DNA from: Mycolicibacterium frederiksbergense
GTDB taxonomy: Bacteria; Actinomycetota; Actinomycetes; Mycobacteriales; Mycobacteriaceae
DNA length: 64,000 nucleotides
Direction: 5' to 3'
Assembly: GCF_012223425.1 (NCBI RefSeq)
Contig: NZ_CP038799.1
Span: 3,456,249 to 3,520,248, forward strand
Positions within the stretch are counted from its first letter, which is position 1. Every line of letters starts with the position of its first letter. A model generated the notes under the pieces. It searched no databases and was not told the origin of the DNA. It worked only from the letters and a program-made list of their open reading frames with translations. The position numbers and the translations under genes are program-made. Positions 8,735 to 17,710 of this stretch are shown here, piece by piece.

Positions 8735-9256
8735 ATGGTTTCGGTGAAAACCAAATTGGCGCTGATCGACGCGATCAACACGCTGATCGGCGTGGTCGGG
8801 GACAAGTTCGATGCCGACGAGGACGGCGACCCGGAGCGCGATTTCATCGCCCAGCGTTGCCCGAAACGGCTGGAGGGGACCGTTCGCGGACTGCCGACAC
8901 TGTCGATGCACCTGCTCGGCGCCATCGCGGACGGGCCGATGAGCCTGGTCGGGCTGGCCGGCAAATCCGGCCAGCTCAAGGGAACGGTGTCCAAGCATGT
9001 GCAGCGCCTGGTCGAGGCCGGTCTGGTGGTGCGCGCGCCGGTGCCCGGCAACCGCAAAGAGATCCAACTGGAGCTCACCGCGGACGGGGCGCTGGTCAGC
9101 GCCGCGCACCGGGAGATGCACGCCGAGATGGACCTGGGCCTGCGTGAATTCCTGCAGCGCTACAGCAACGCCGACCTGAAGGTACTGGAAACGGTGCTAC
9201 GGGACCTGCTGGCCGCCCGCAAGGAGGGAGTGCGGATCGTGGCGGCCGAGAGCTGA
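8735..9256 (+). CDS. MarR-family transcriptional regulator
   Basis: A 173-residue winged-helix regulator. The recognition region reads LVGLAGKSGQLKGTVSKHVQRLVEAGLVVRAPVPGNRKEIQLELT, which has the MarR helix-turn-helix and beta-wing pattern. The ATG at 8735 is favoured because the preceding frame runs through the divergent promoter region and the operator. It is likely to repress itself and the divergent quinone-oxidoreductase-like gene. The inducer is unknown. Confidence 0.8.
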   Translation: MVSVKTKLALIDAINTLIGVVGDKFDADEDGDPERDFIAQRCPKRLEGTVRGLPTLSMHLLGAIADGPMSLVGLAGKSGQLKGTVSKHVQRLVEAGLVVRAPVPGNRKEIQLELTADGALVSAAHREMHAEMDLGLREFLQRYSNADLKVLETVLRDLLAARKEGVRIVAAES

Positions 9257-9258
9257 CG

Positions 9259-9927
9259 TCAGCGCGGCTCGTCGAACGTCGTGTCCTCCGGGAACGATCC
9301 GGTGGCGGTGAAGATCACCCGGCGGGCTACTTCGACGGCGTGGTCGGCGAAGCGCTCGTAGAAGCGACTCAGCAACGTCACATCGACGGCGGCGGTGACG
9401 CCGTACTTCCAGTCCTTGTCCATCAGCACCGAGAACAGGTGGCGATGCAGATCGTCCATCGCATCGTCTTCCTCGCGGATCCGGGAGGCCTTCTCCGGGT
9501 CCAGGGTCTCCAGCACCTCTTGCGCGCTACGGCTCAATTCGACTGCAACCCGGCCCATTTCGGCGAAGTACCCGTTGACCTCCTCGGGCAGGGCGTGCTG
9601 GGGATGGCGGCGGCGGGCGATCTTGGCGACGTGCAGGGCGAGCGCGCCCATCCGGTCCACATCGGCAACGATCTGGATCCCGCTGACGATCGCGCGCAGA
9701 TCTCCGGCAACCGGTCCCTGCAGGGCCAGCAGCATGAAAGCGGCTTCCTCGGCGCGGACGCTGATCTCGCTGATGCGGTCGTGGTCGGAGATGACCTGTT
9801 CGGCCAGTGCCAGATCCGCCTGCAGCAACGACTGGGTCGCACGTTCCATGGCCACGCCGGCCAGGCCGCACATCTCGCCGAGCTGAACGGTCAAGGAAGA
9901 CAGCTGTTCTTGATACGCAGTACGCAT
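9259..9927 (-). CDS. phoU: Phosphate-signalling regulator PhoU (PhoY-like)
   Basis: A 222-residue all-helical protein with the two PhoU repeats (residues about 10-95 and 115-205). Metal-binding motifs are visible as E/DXXXD patterns, for example DVDRMGALALHVAKIA and RFYERFADHAVEVARRV. PhoU links PstSCAB activity to the SenX3-RegX3 two-component system and limits phosphate uptake. It lies on the opposite strand to pstB and has its own PHO box upstream. It corresponds in position to M. tuberculosis phoY2 (Rv0821c). Confidence 0.93.
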   Translation of the reverse strand: MRTAYQEQLSSLTVQLGEMCGLAGVAMERATQSLLQADLALAEQVISDHDRISEISVRAEEAAFMLLALQGPVAGDLRAIVSGIQIVADVDRMGALALHVAKIARRRHPQHALPEEVNGYFAEMGRVAVELSRSAQEVLETLDPEKASRIREEDDAMDDLHRHLFSVLMDKDWKYGVTAAVDVTLLSRFYERFADHAVEVARRVIFTATGSFPEDTTFDEPR

Positions 9928-9971
9928 GGGATTACCTTACGGTTGCCGGGCCCGAAGGTCACGATGCCACA

Positions 9972-9989
9972 GATGAACGAAAGGTGAAT
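9972..9989 (-). promoter_or_regulatory. PHO box upstream of phoU
   Basis: On the minus strand ATTCACC TTTC GTTCATC gives two heptamers 11 bases apart start to start, the same arrangement as upstream of pstS. It lies about 45 bases before the phoU start codon, consistent with control by RegX3. Confidence 0.7.
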
Positions 9990-10013
9990 GCCCATCGCGC
10001 GGGTGGGATCGAA

Positions 10014-12047
10014 CTATTCGCAGGTTGTGTCGGCCGCGTTGGTGACGGTGAGATCTTCGGGGAGTTCGGTGGTCGGCGCACTGCTGGTTCCGCGCACCAT
10101 GTGCACCTGCACCGGCGATCCGCTCGGCGAGGGCGGGGTCACGGAGCTGAAATCGGAGCCGAGCACCACCCGCACCACGTCGCCCATCCCCGTCACCCGT
10201 TCGATGGTGGCGTTGTCGAACGACGAGGCCACGGTCGCGGCGGCCTGCTCGTTGCCCGGCGAGAAGAACACCGTCGTCGAGCTCAGCGGGCCGGGGTAGT
10301 CATCGGGGGTGTCGATGTTGAATCCGTGTTGCTGCAACACATCGGCGGCATTGCTGGCCAGTCCGGATTCGCCGGTCGAGTTCGACACCCGCACCGTGAC
10401 CGCACCGGGATCGGTGGCCACCGCGTCGACCAACTCGCCGTCCGGATCCGCCGATGACGGTGAGTGGCTGCCGGTTTCGGAGGACTCGGGCACCGGGGTG
10501 TTGTCCGCGTTGCGTTCCTCGGGCAGCGGATCGTCGTTGATGATCGCCTCGAACAGCGCGGCCATATCGTCGACGCGGGGCTGCTCGTTGCCGTAGTCGT
10601 CGGCGTAGCCGGTGGTGGGCACCGTGACAAAGGTGATCCGTCCGGCGTTCACACCCTGCACGGACTGGCCGAGGTCGACGAGATCCTTCGTTCTGATGTT
10701 GTCGACGAAACTGTCCTCGATGAACATGTTGACGACGTTGTTGAGCTTGCTGAGGCTGAAGAACACCTCTTTGGAGATCAGGGAGCGCAACAGCGAGGAC
10801 AGAAAGAGCTGCTGGCGCTTGATGCGGCCGTAATCGCCGTTGACCTCGGTGGTCACCTGGCGGGCGCGCACGTAGTTCAGCGCGGTGTGTCCGTCGACCA
10901 TCTGCCGGCCCGGGTTGGCCAGCACGGTGCCCAGTTCGTAGTCCTCCAGCGGGGTGGTGCTGCACACCTCGACGCCGCCGAGCGCGTCGACCATCTTGGC
11001 GAAGCCGGTGAAGTCGACGGCCATGAAGCGGTTGACCGACAGGCCGGAGAGCTTCTGGATCACCTTCACCAGGCACTTGGGTCCGCCGACGGCGTAGGCG
11101 GAATTCAGCTTGGTCTCGGTCCAGGCCTCGTCCATGCCGTACATCGGAGATTCTTCGTCGGTGATCGGTCCGTAGATCCCGGTCTCGGGATCCCACGGTT
11201 CGCACTTGATCGGCGTGATCGCCAGATCTCGCGGGAACGACACGGCGACAACACGTTTGCGGTCAGCCGGAATGTTGACCAGCATGATGGTGTCCGACCG
11301 GGCGCCTGCCGCGTCATCGGTGGTGCCCGCGCCGACCTCACTGTTCTGGCCGATGCGGGTGTCGGTGCCGACGATCAGGAAGTTCTCGTCGCCGAACTGG
11401 GCGTTGGGGTCGACGATATCGCGCGAATTGGGGTCCAGCGCGGACACCTGGTTGAGGCTGTTGTTCTTCATCGACTGCCATTGCCAGGCGCCGCCGGTGA
11501 GCGCCAGCGCACACACCGCGATCAGGGCGGCGGCCACCCGGCCGAGGGTGCGGGCCCGGTGATGCTGCACCGGCGCCGGGCGCGAGGTGTGCAGGGGCCG
11601 CGGCGGCCGGACCGCCGCCAGGTCGGGCAGTTCGGCGGCGTAGGCCGAGGGCACGTGCATGACCTCGGTGACGGGTTCGGTCGGGTCGCGCCGGAGCGGG
11701 TCATCGGACGGGGCCGGCTCGAAGATCACGGCGTCGATCGGTTCGACCGGGTCGGTGATCTCGGCGGCACTCTCGGGGGCGGGTGTCTCGTCGTCCTCGT
11801 CGGGGTCCGCCCGGCGCCGTTTACGGCCGGTGCCGGTGGGCTGGTCGGCCGCCAGTTTGGCGATCAGGTCGGCGACGGTCACGCCGTCGGTGTGGTTACC
11901 GGTCGCGGTATCCGGCGGAACCGACTGCTGGGCGCGTTCCCACGGCGTGGCGCCTGGTGCCGATCGCGGGGATCGGGTAAGCCATTGATTGTCCGCCCCG
12001 GGCGCGCGGTCGGGCCGGTCAGGAGTGGCGTTATCGCCGTCACTCAT
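10014..12047 (-). CDS. LytR-CpsA-Psr (LCP) family cell-wall ligase
   Basis: A 677-residue membrane-anchored LCP protein. LCP enzymes transfer lipid-linked glycans, in mycobacteria arabinogalactan, to peptidoglycan. The order is: a hydrophilic, disordered cytoplasmic part (about 1-165), one membrane helix (about 170-190), the LCP catalytic domain with FLIVGTDTR, RSDTIMLVNI, VAVSFPRDL and LNYVRARQ (Asp/Arg residues that bind pyrophosphate and magnesium), and a C-terminal LytR_C domain starting at VTVRVSNSTGESGLA. The syntenic M. tuberculosis gene is Rv0822c. Its position next to phoU and dusB is conserved in mycobacteria. Confidence 0.92.
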   Translation of the reverse strand: MSDGDNATPDRPDRAPGADNQWLTRSPRSAPGATPWERAQQSVPPDTATGNHTDGVTVADLIAKLAADQPTGTGRKRRRADPDEDDETPAPESAAEITDPVEPIDAVIFEPAPSDDPLRRDPTEPVTEVMHVPSAYAAELPDLAAVRPPRPLHTSRPAPVQHHRARTLGRVAAALIAVCALALTGGAWQWQSMKNNSLNQVSALDPNSRDIVDPNAQFGDENFLIVGTDTRIGQNSEVGAGTTDDAAGARSDTIMLVNIPADRKRVVAVSFPRDLAITPIKCEPWDPETGIYGPITDEESPMYGMDEAWTETKLNSAYAVGGPKCLVKVIQKLSGLSVNRFMAVDFTGFAKMVDALGGVEVCSTTPLEDYELGTVLANPGRQMVDGHTALNYVRARQVTTEVNGDYGRIKRQQLFLSSLLRSLISKEVFFSLSKLNNVVNMFIEDSFVDNIRTKDLVDLGQSVQGVNAGRITFVTVPTTGYADDYGNEQPRVDDMAALFEAIINDDPLPEERNADNTPVPESSETGSHSPSSADPDGELVDAVATDPGAVTVRVSNSTGESGLASNAADVLQQHGFNIDTPDDYPGPLSSTTVFFSPGNEQAAATVASSFDNATIERVTGMGDVVRVVLGSDFSSVTPPSPSGSPVQVHMVRGTSSAPTTELPEDLTVTNAADTTCE

Positions 12048-12119
12048 GTCCTACCGGCCTTCGGCTCGTGGGGTCGTGCGCGCCGTTGCACACGTTCTCA
12101 TCGGTGCTTAATGAAAAGC

Positions 12120-12142
12120 TGCTGCTAATCCTTTTAGCAGCA
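12120..12142 (-). terminator. Hairpin downstream of dusB, upstream of the LCP gene
   Basis: A perfect 9-bp stem, TGCTGCTAA (12120-12128) with TTAGCAGCA (12134-12142), closes a 5-base loop. On the minus strand it is followed by a short T-containing run (AGCTTTTCATT), so it may end dusB transcripts. It lies about 120 bases after the dusB stop and 73 bases before the LCP start, so a regulatory role for the LCP gene is also possible. The rest of 12048-12259 shows nothing recognisable. Confidence 0.45.
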
Positions 12143-12259
12143 CTGCACGTGGCTCCGCCACCGGAGCCCGGTCAGGTGGCCTTTCATCGTACTGAGACAA
12201 CCTGAGAGTCGGACAGCGCGCTGACGTGACGGAGCGGTCTCGGGATCATCTCGCCAGAG

Positions 12260-13372
12260 TCAGCCGCCGGAGTTCATCACATCCGCGCCGGTGGGCACCG
12301 TCAGGTCATCGGGATCATCGAGCCAACCCTGGGGCAGGCTGACCGATCCGGGGGAGCCCTGGCGGCCGCGCGGCCCGCCCGCGACCTCCGGGAACGGCAC
12401 ATCCGCGTCGAGTGCACCGAGCAGTTCGTCGAGCTCACTCATGGTCTTGACCAGTGCCAATGCCCGACGCAGGTCGGCGCCGGCGGGGAAGCCGTGCATG
12501 TACCAGGCGACATGCTTGCGGATGTCGCGCATGCCCTTGTCCTCACCGAAGTGGGCGGCGAGCAACTCGCCGTGGCGACGCACGATATGGGCGACCTCGC
12601 CGAGCGTCGGTGGGGTCGCGATCGGGCGCCCGTTGAAGGCCGCCGACAGTTCGGCGAACAGCCATGGCCGGCCCAGGCAGCCGCGGCCGATGACGACTCC
12701 GTCACACCCGGTCTGTTCCATCATCGCCAGGGCGTCGGTGGCGTCGAAGATATCGCCGTTGCCGAGCACCGGGATGGTGGTCACGTGCTGCTTGAGCGCG
12801 GCGATCTGGCTCCAGTCGGCGGTCCCCGAGTACCGCTGTGCGGCGGTGCGGGCGTGCAGCGCCACGGCCGCCGCGCCCTCGGACTCGGCGATGCGGCCGG
12901 CGTCCAGGTGGGTGTGGTGGTCGTCGTCGATGCCGATCCGGAACTTCACCGTCACCGGGACATCGGTGCCCTGTGTCGCCCGTACCGCGGCCGCGACGAT
13001 CTTGCCGAACAGCTTGCGCTTGTAGGGGATCGCCGACCCGCCGCCGCGCTTGGTGACCTTGGGGACGGGGCAGCCGAAGTTCATGTCGATGTGGTCGGCC
13101 AGATTCTCCTCGACGATCATCTTGGCCGCCGCGTAGGTGGTGTCCGGGTCCACGGTGTAGAGCTGCAGCGACCGCGGCGACTCGTCGGGCGCGAAGGTCG
13201 TCATGTGCATGGTGACCGGGTGCCGCTCGACGAGGGCACGCGCGGTGACCATCTCGCAGACGTAGAGACCGCTGACGGTGCCGGCCCGGGCCACCTCGAG
13301 TTCACGGCACAGCGTCCGGAACGCGACATTTGTCACACCCGCCATCGGCGCCAGCACGACCGGGCTGCGCAA
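12260..13372 (-). CDS. dusB: tRNA-dihydrouridine synthase DusB
   Basis: A 370-residue FMN enzyme that reduces uridines in the tRNA D-loop. The flavin/TIM-barrel motifs PVVLAPMAGVTN, the catalytic Cys101 in MNFGCPVPKVTKRGGGSA, KFRIGIDDDHHTH and GNGDIFDA are all present. The listed start is a TTG at 13372. Conserved-looking family sequence continues upstream in frame (translated GLQIGPLALRSPVV), but no ATG, GTG or TTG occurs there before the desA1 coding region, so the true start is uncertain. In M. tuberculosis this is Rv0823c, next to desA1. Confidence 0.9.
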   Translation of the reverse strand: MRSPVVLAPMAGVTNVAFRTLCRELEVARAGTVSGLYVCEMVTARALVERHPVTMHMTTFAPDESPRSLQLYTVDPDTTYAAAKMIVEENLADHIDMNFGCPVPKVTKRGGGSAIPYKRKLFGKIVAAAVRATQGTDVPVTVKFRIGIDDDHHTHLDAGRIAESEGAAAVALHARTAAQRYSGTADWSQIAALKQHVTTIPVLGNGDIFDATDALAMMEQTGCDGVVIGRGCLGRPWLFAELSAAFNGRPIATPPTLGEVAHIVRRHGELLAAHFGEDKGMRDIRKHVAWYMHGFPAGADLRRALALVKTMSELDELLGALDADVPFPEVAGGPRGRQGSPGSVSLPQGWLDDPDDLTVPTGADVMNSGG

Positions 13373-13425
13373 CGCGAGCGGCCCGATCTGTAAGCCAGAC
13401 CGGGCCGTTTCGCTGGGTGCTGGGG

Positions 13426-14436
13426 CTAGGAGGCTGCCGATGATGTCACCAACAGGTTCTTCATGGCCTTCTTCTCGGCGACCTTGCGCTCGCGCTCCAG
13501 GCGGCGCTCCTTGGCCACTTCGAACTTCACGCAGGTGTCCTCGAGCTCCTTGACCAGCTCGCCGAGGTCGTCACGCAGCCGGGCGCCCTCGCCGGTGAAG
13601 TCCTCACGTTCGAAGATGCGCCATTTCTTGAGCACCGGCATCACGACGTCCTCGAGGTGGATGCGCGGGTCGTACACACCGCCGACGGCGATGGTGACGG
13701 CCTTGCGGCGGAACTCGGGCACGGTGTACCCGGGCATCTTGAAGTTGCGCAGCACCCGGTGCAGCGACTTCATCGCCTGGTTGGGCACCATGTCCAGACC
13801 GGCGGCGCTGACGTCGCGGTAGAAGATCATGTGCAGGTTCTCGTCGGCGGAGATTCGGCCCAGCAACTGATCGGCGATGGTCTCTTCACAGGCCTTGCCG
13901 GTGTTGCGGTGCGAGACGCGGGTGGCCAATTCCTGGAAGGTCACGTAGACCACGGAGTCGAACAGGGTGGACGCGAACAGGTCGCCCTGCTGGTTCTGGC
14001 CGGGGGAGAAGCCGCGGGTGACCTGCTCGACGCGCAGCTCTTCGAGTTCGACGGGGTCGATGGCGCGGGTGACCAGCAGGTAGTCGCGCAGCGCGATCCC
14101 GTGCCGGTTCTCCTCGGCGGTCCAGCGGTTCACCCACCAGCCCCACGGGCCGTCCATGGTGAAGTTCATCGCGATCTCGCGGTGATAGGAGGGCAGATTG
14201 TCCTCGGTCAGCAGGTTCTGCACCATCGCGGTCTGGGCGACCTCGGAGAGCTTGGACTGCTCAGGGTGCCAGTCCTGCCCGCCGAGGGCGTAGAAATTCT
14301 TGCCGTCCGACCACGGGATGTAGTCGTGCGGATTCCAGTCCTTGCGCATGGCGAGGTGCCGGTTGATGTTCTTCTCGACGACAGGCTCGAGCTCGCGCAG
14401 CAATTGCACGTCGGGTAGGTCTTGCGACACGTTCAC
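13426..14436 (-). CDS. desA1: Acyl-[ACP] desaturase DesA1
   Basis: A 336-residue soluble di-iron acyl-ACP desaturase. In mycobacteria DesA1 introduces double bonds in mero-mycolate precursors and is essential. Iron-ligand motifs EENRHG (about residues 105-110) and DENLHM (about 192-197) are present, each in a helical segment (WTAEENRHGIALRDYL and ISADENLHMIFYRDV). The C-terminal tail is Lys/Arg/Glu-rich. The start is one of two closely spaced GTG codons (14434-14436 or 14428-14430). It matches Rv0824c in position. Confidence 0.92.
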   Translation of the reverse strand: MNVSQDLPDVQLLRELEPVVEKNINRHLAMRKDWNPHDYIPWSDGKNFYALGGQDWHPEQSKLSEVAQTAMVQNLLTEDNLPSYHREIAMNFTMDGPWGWWVNRWTAEENRHGIALRDYLLVTRAIDPVELEELRVEQVTRGFSPGQNQQGDLFASTLFDSVVYVTFQELATRVSHRNTGKACEETIADQLLGRISADENLHMIFYRDVSAAGLDMVPNQAMKSLHRVLRNFKMPGYTVPEFRRKAVTIAVGGVYDPRIHLEDVVMPVLKKWRIFEREDFTGEGARLRDDLGELVKELEDTCVKFEVAKERRLERERKVAEKKAMKNLLVTSSAAS

Positions 14437-14560
14437 TCCCAGTTATCTGTACCTGTTGGTAGCACTCAATATATCTGTGCCCACCAGTGACATCAAGTTA
14501 CGCCGCCTGTGCGTCTGGTAACGGTTCCACATCGACCCGCGGCGTCCCGCTGGCAAAGGC

Positions 14561-15145
14561 TCAGCGCACGGTAGCGCGACTGAGCAGCATGTCGGTGCAG
14601 TAGTCGACGAATTGCTCGCGGGTGGCGGTCAGGCGGCCGTTCAGATAGGCGGTGAACAACGCCGTCAGAGCTCCGACGAGGCCGGTCGCGACCATTGCCT
14701 GCAAAGCCGGGTCGGTGATCTCGGTGAGCTTGTGCTGCAGCAGCGCGATGAAGTTGGGCATCCATTCCGCGCCGGACTTGGTGAGCACCGGTTCGCGCTC
14801 GGGGGCCAGCAGCAGGACCCGGCCGCGGCTCGGATCGTCGACCATCAGCGCCACGAACGCCTCGACGGCGTCACGGGGCGTCTGCGAGGACAGCAGGGCC
14901 TTCATCGCGGTGCTGCAGACATCGTCGTAGACGGCGCGCACGAATTCGTCGCGGTCGGTGAAGCTCTCGTAGAAATACCGCTCGGTGAGGCGCGCTTCGC
15001 GGCAGGCCGCGCGCACCGTCAGCGCCGGGCCGGCCGCTCCCCCGAGCAGGGTCACCCCGGCGGCGATGAGTTCACCGCGCCGCAGTGTCTGGCGATCCTG
15101 CAGGGGAACGCCGGACCATCGACCACGTCGTTGACCGGACGGCAC
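14561..15145 (-). CDS. TetR-family transcriptional regulator
   Basis: A 194-residue TetR-type regulator. The N-terminal helix-turn-helix spans about residues 24-70 (LIAAGVTLLGG, LTVRAACREARLTERYFYESFTDRDEF). The C-terminal ligand-binding region has no recognised signature. It is divergent from the MpaB-type oxygenase gene across a short spacer and probably controls it. The position corresponds to Rv0825c of M. tuberculosis. The ligand is unknown. Confidence 0.8.
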   Translation of the reverse strand: MPSGQRRGRWSGVPLQDRQTLRRGELIAAGVTLLGGAAGPALTVRAACREARLTERYFYESFTDRDEFVRAVYDDVCSTAMKALLSSQTPRDAVEAFVALMVDDPSRGRVLLLAPEREPVLTKSGAEWMPNFIALLQHKLTEITDPALQAMVATGLVGALTALFTAYLNGRLTATREQFVDYCTDMLLSRATVR

Positions 15146-15215
15146 ATCACTCCTAAGCTGCGTAGTGACAACGAGTGTAGTCAGAATTGATCTGACCGGG
15201 ACGGGAAGTTCGCCA

Positions 15216-16226
15216 GTGACTCAAGATACGTCCGAGACGTGCCCGGTGACCAGCGCATCGGCCGAGGTGGCGGCGGGCTGCCCAGTCAGTTCCGGCGGCT
15301 ATGACGCCCCCGCGATGCCGCTCGGGCCGGACTCGCTGACCTGGAGATATTTCGGCCAGTGGACGGGCCTGTTCCAGGGCACCTGGGCCGGGTCGATGCA
15401 GAACATGCACCCACAGCTCGGCGCGGCGGTCGAGGAACACTCCATCTTCTTCATCGAGCGGATCCCGCGGCTGCTGCGCTCGATCTACCCGATCGGTGGT
15501 GTGGTCTTCGACGGGGACCGCGCACCCAAGACCGGCGCCGAGGTGCGCGACTATCACATCGGCATCAAGGGTGTGGACAAGCAGGGGCGCCGCTACAGCG
15601 CGTTGAATCCCGACGTCTTCTACTGGGCGCACGCCACGTTCTTCAAGTCCACCCTGTTGGCCGCCGAGAAGTTCGGCGGCGGGATCTCGCTGGCCGACAA
15701 GCGTCAGCTGTTCGACGAGCACGTCAGCTGGTACCGGATGTACGGGATGAGCATGCGGCCGGTGCCGAACTCCTGGGAGGAGTTCGAGCAGTACTGGGAT
15801 CACATGTGCCGCAACGTGTTGGAGAACAACTATGCCGCGCGCGAGGTCATGGACCTCTCGACCATGCCCAAACACCCTTCCCTGCAATGGATTCCGGACC
15901 CGCTGTGGGCGCTCAACCTGAAGGTCATGCAGCGATTCCTGACCTTCATGACCGTCGCCCTCTACGACCAGCCGGTGCGTGACCTGATGGGGTACACGTG
16001 GACGCCGCGCCAGCAGTTCTTGCACGACCGGCTCTGCAGCATCATCACCGTGGCGACCAAGGTGCTGCCCAGGCGCGCACTGATGCATCCGCGCAAGCGT
16101 TCCGCGGTGGACCGGGCCGCGGGCCGGTTGCCCGCGGACTCCCCGCTGGTCGAGACCCCGGCGCGCAACCTGCCGCCCATCGAGTACCGGGACAGCCCGA
16201 ACTTCTACTGCCCCAAGGTCGGCTAG
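15216..16226 (+). CDS. MpaB-type oxygenase family protein (DUF2236)
   Basis: A protein of about 336 residues of the DUF2236 family, which includes fungal MpaB and latex-clearing-like heme enzymes. Characteristic segments are WAHATFFKSTLLAAEKF, EQYWDHMCRNVLENNYAAREVM and a His-rich centre. The GTG at 15216 is preferred over the GTG at 15165: GGGAAG lies just upstream of it and the intervening 17 codons look like promoter sequence. The position matches Rv0826. The substrate is unknown; the neighbourhood of desA1 suggests a lipid (inference). Confidence 0.75.
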   Translation: MTQDTSETCPVTSASAEVAAGCPVSSGGYDAPAMPLGPDSLTWRYFGQWTGLFQGTWAGSMQNMHPQLGAAVEEHSIFFIERIPRLLRSIYPIGGVVFDGDRAPKTGAEVRDYHIGIKGVDKQGRRYSALNPDVFYWAHATFFKSTLLAAEKFGGGISLADKRQLFDEHVSWYRMYGMSMRPVPNSWEEFEQYWDHMCRNVLENNYAAREVMDLSTMPKHPSLQWIPDPLWALNLKVMQRFLTFMTVALYDQPVRDLMGYTWTPRQQFLHDRLCSIITVATKVLPRRALMHPRKRSAVDRAAGRLPADSPLVETPARNLPPIEYRDSPNFYCPKVG

Positions 16227-16246
16227 CGCTGCCGTTGCGCGCATCG

Positions 16247-16313
16247 CGCCGCGAGATTGCGGTTGTCGTGGTGTCTTCTCGAACTTCTGCGCGATAACCG
16301 CAACTTCGCGGCG
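16247..16313. repeat. Long imperfect inverted repeat (intergenic hairpin)
   Basis: Two 18-base arms, CGCCGCGAGATTGCGGTT (16247-16264) and AACCGCAACTTCGCGGCG (16296-16313), are complementary except for two mismatches and enclose about 31 bases. It lies between the mpaB-like gene and the downstream kinase gene on the same strand. It could terminate the first transcript or be a copy of a dispersed mycobacterial intergenic repeat; no second copy was seen in this window. Confidence 0.6.
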
Positions 16314-16367
16314 AGGTCGCGTGCTGCGGTGCCTTGCGGGCTGCAACGCCGGGCTACCGTAGGGCCC

Positions 16368-17489
16368 ATGCAGGGGCCCGACATACTCGGCGGCCGCTAC
16401 GAACTGCGGGGGATGCTCGGCCGCGGCGGTATGGCGGAAGTCCACGACGGCTGGGACACCCGACTCGGTCGCGCCGTCGCGATCAAGCTGATGTACCCGG
16501 CGCTGGCCGCGCAGCCCGAGAACCGCCGCCGCTTCGAGGTCGAGGCCCGCGCGGCGGCGCGGCTCAGCCACCCGCACATCGTCGCGGTGCACGACAGCGG
16601 TGAGCACGATGGCACGCCGTACATCGTCATGGAGCGCCTGAGCGGGCGCACCGTCGCCGACACGATCGCGCAGGGACCGATGTCCCTGCCACAGCTCCGC
16701 GCACTGCTCGACGATGTGCTCTCCGCACTGTCGGCGGCGCACGCCGCCGGTGTCCTGCACCGCGATATCAAGCCGGCGAACATCTTGCTGACCGACGACG
16801 GTGTGCCCAAGGTCGCCGATTTCGGCATCGCGAAGAGCCCGGAATCCAGCCACACCATGACCGGTCTGGTGATCGGTACGTTGGGCTATCTCAGCCCGGA
16901 GCGACTCGCCGGGCAACCTGCGACGACCGCCGACGATCTGTACGCGGTCGGAGTGCTGGCCTTCGAGGCGCTCACTGGACGCGTCCCCGGCCCGCAGGAC
17001 AACCTGGCCGCGCTGCGACCGGACATCGACCCGGGGCTGGCATCGGTCGTGCAGCGCGCCACCGCGGCGGACCCGCGGGCCCGGTTCGCCGGTGCCGACC
17101 AGATGCGGGCCGCCCTGACTGCGGCGCGGCCCCAGACGCTGTTCCTGGACCAGCCGCTGCCCGATCCGGCGACCGCGTACGTGCCGGTGCCGGCGCCGCG
17201 CAGCAACCGCCGAAAGCTGATGGGTATCGCCGGTGCGCTGCTGGCCGTGCTGGTGCTCGTCATCGCCTTCGTGGTGGACACCGCCTCCCGTTCCGGCACG
17301 CCCACCCCGGTGACGACCACCACGCAGCCGCCCATCACGACCACCGCGGTACCGGCGCCCACGCCCACCGCCACGACCACACCGGTGGACCAGCAGCAGC
17401 CGGCCCCGACGCGGGGACGCGGCAACAGTGAGGAGAAGAGGGGCGAGAACGGCAAGGGCCCGAAGCCCAAGCGCGGTGAGGACGGATGA
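16368..17489 (+). CDS. Membrane Ser/Thr protein kinase (PknB-like, no PASTA domains)
   Basis: A 373-residue eukaryotic-type kinase. The glycine loop is GRGGMAEV (18-25), the ATP lysine is Lys40 in VAIKL, the catalytic loop is HRDIKPANILL (Asp133) and the magnesium loop is DFG (151-153). The activation segment SHTMTGLVIGTLGYLSPERL holds candidate Thr phosphosites. One membrane helix follows near 285-305, then a Thr/Pro-rich and finally Lys/Arg/Gly-rich external tail of about 70 residues, without PASTA repeats. ATG at 16368 starts directly before the kinase fold. Confidence 0.92.
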   Translation: MQGPDILGGRYELRGMLGRGGMAEVHDGWDTRLGRAVAIKLMYPALAAQPENRRRFEVEARAAARLSHPHIVAVHDSGEHDGTPYIVMERLSGRTVADTIAQGPMSLPQLRALLDDVLSALSAAHAAGVLHRDIKPANILLTDDGVPKVADFGIAKSPESSHTMTGLVIGTLGYLSPERLAGQPATTADDLYAVGVLAFEALTGRVPGPQDNLAALRPDIDPGLASVVQRATAADPRARFAGADQMRAALTAARPQTLFLDQPLPDPATAYVPVPAPRSNRRKLMGIAGALLAVLVLVIAFVVDTASRSGTPTPVTTTTQPPITTTAVPAPTPTATTTPVDQQQPAPTRGRGNSEEKRGENGKGPKPKRGEDG

Positions 17490-17498
17490 GGCGCCCTG

Positions 17499-17574
17499 TG
17501 GTGCCCCCACCAGGGCTCGAACCTGGGACCTGCGGATTAAAAGTCCGTAGCTCTACCAACTGAGCTATAGGGGC
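17499..17574 (-). tRNA. tRNA-Lys (anticodon TTT)
   Basis: A complete cloverleaf: acceptor GCCCCTA pairs with the 3' strand TGGGGGC with discriminator A, the D-loop is TAGCTCAGTTGGTAGAGCTA and the T-loop is GGTTCGAGCC. The anticodon loop CTTTTAA gives TTT. The tRNA body is 17502-17574 and a CCA end is encoded at 17499-17501. Confidence 0.95.
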
Positions 17575-17710
17575 GTGGTGCAAAAGGATACTGGGCGGCC
17601 CTCCCGGACGGATGGGGGTATCCGGTTTGGGAATTCGCAGGGCCGTGTCCTAAGCTATCGAAGCTTCCAACGTCACCGGCGTTGAGAGCGGCCCGAAGAA
17701 ATTCGGATAG

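Noticed and set aside
10464..12128. 554-codon plus-strand open frame antisense to the LCP gene
   Set aside because: It mirrors the LCP coding frame; sequence is Asp/Val/His/Gln-rich low-information translation with no motifs.
12048..12259. Riboswitch or small RNA upstream of the LCP gene
   Set aside because: Only one 9-bp hairpin was found and no known aptamer pattern; the hairpin is better explained as a terminator.
15153..17510. 785-codon minus-strand open frame across mpaB-like and kinase genes
   Set aside because: It spans two well-supported plus-strand genes and an intergenic hairpin, and reads as an Arg/Gly/His-rich shadow.
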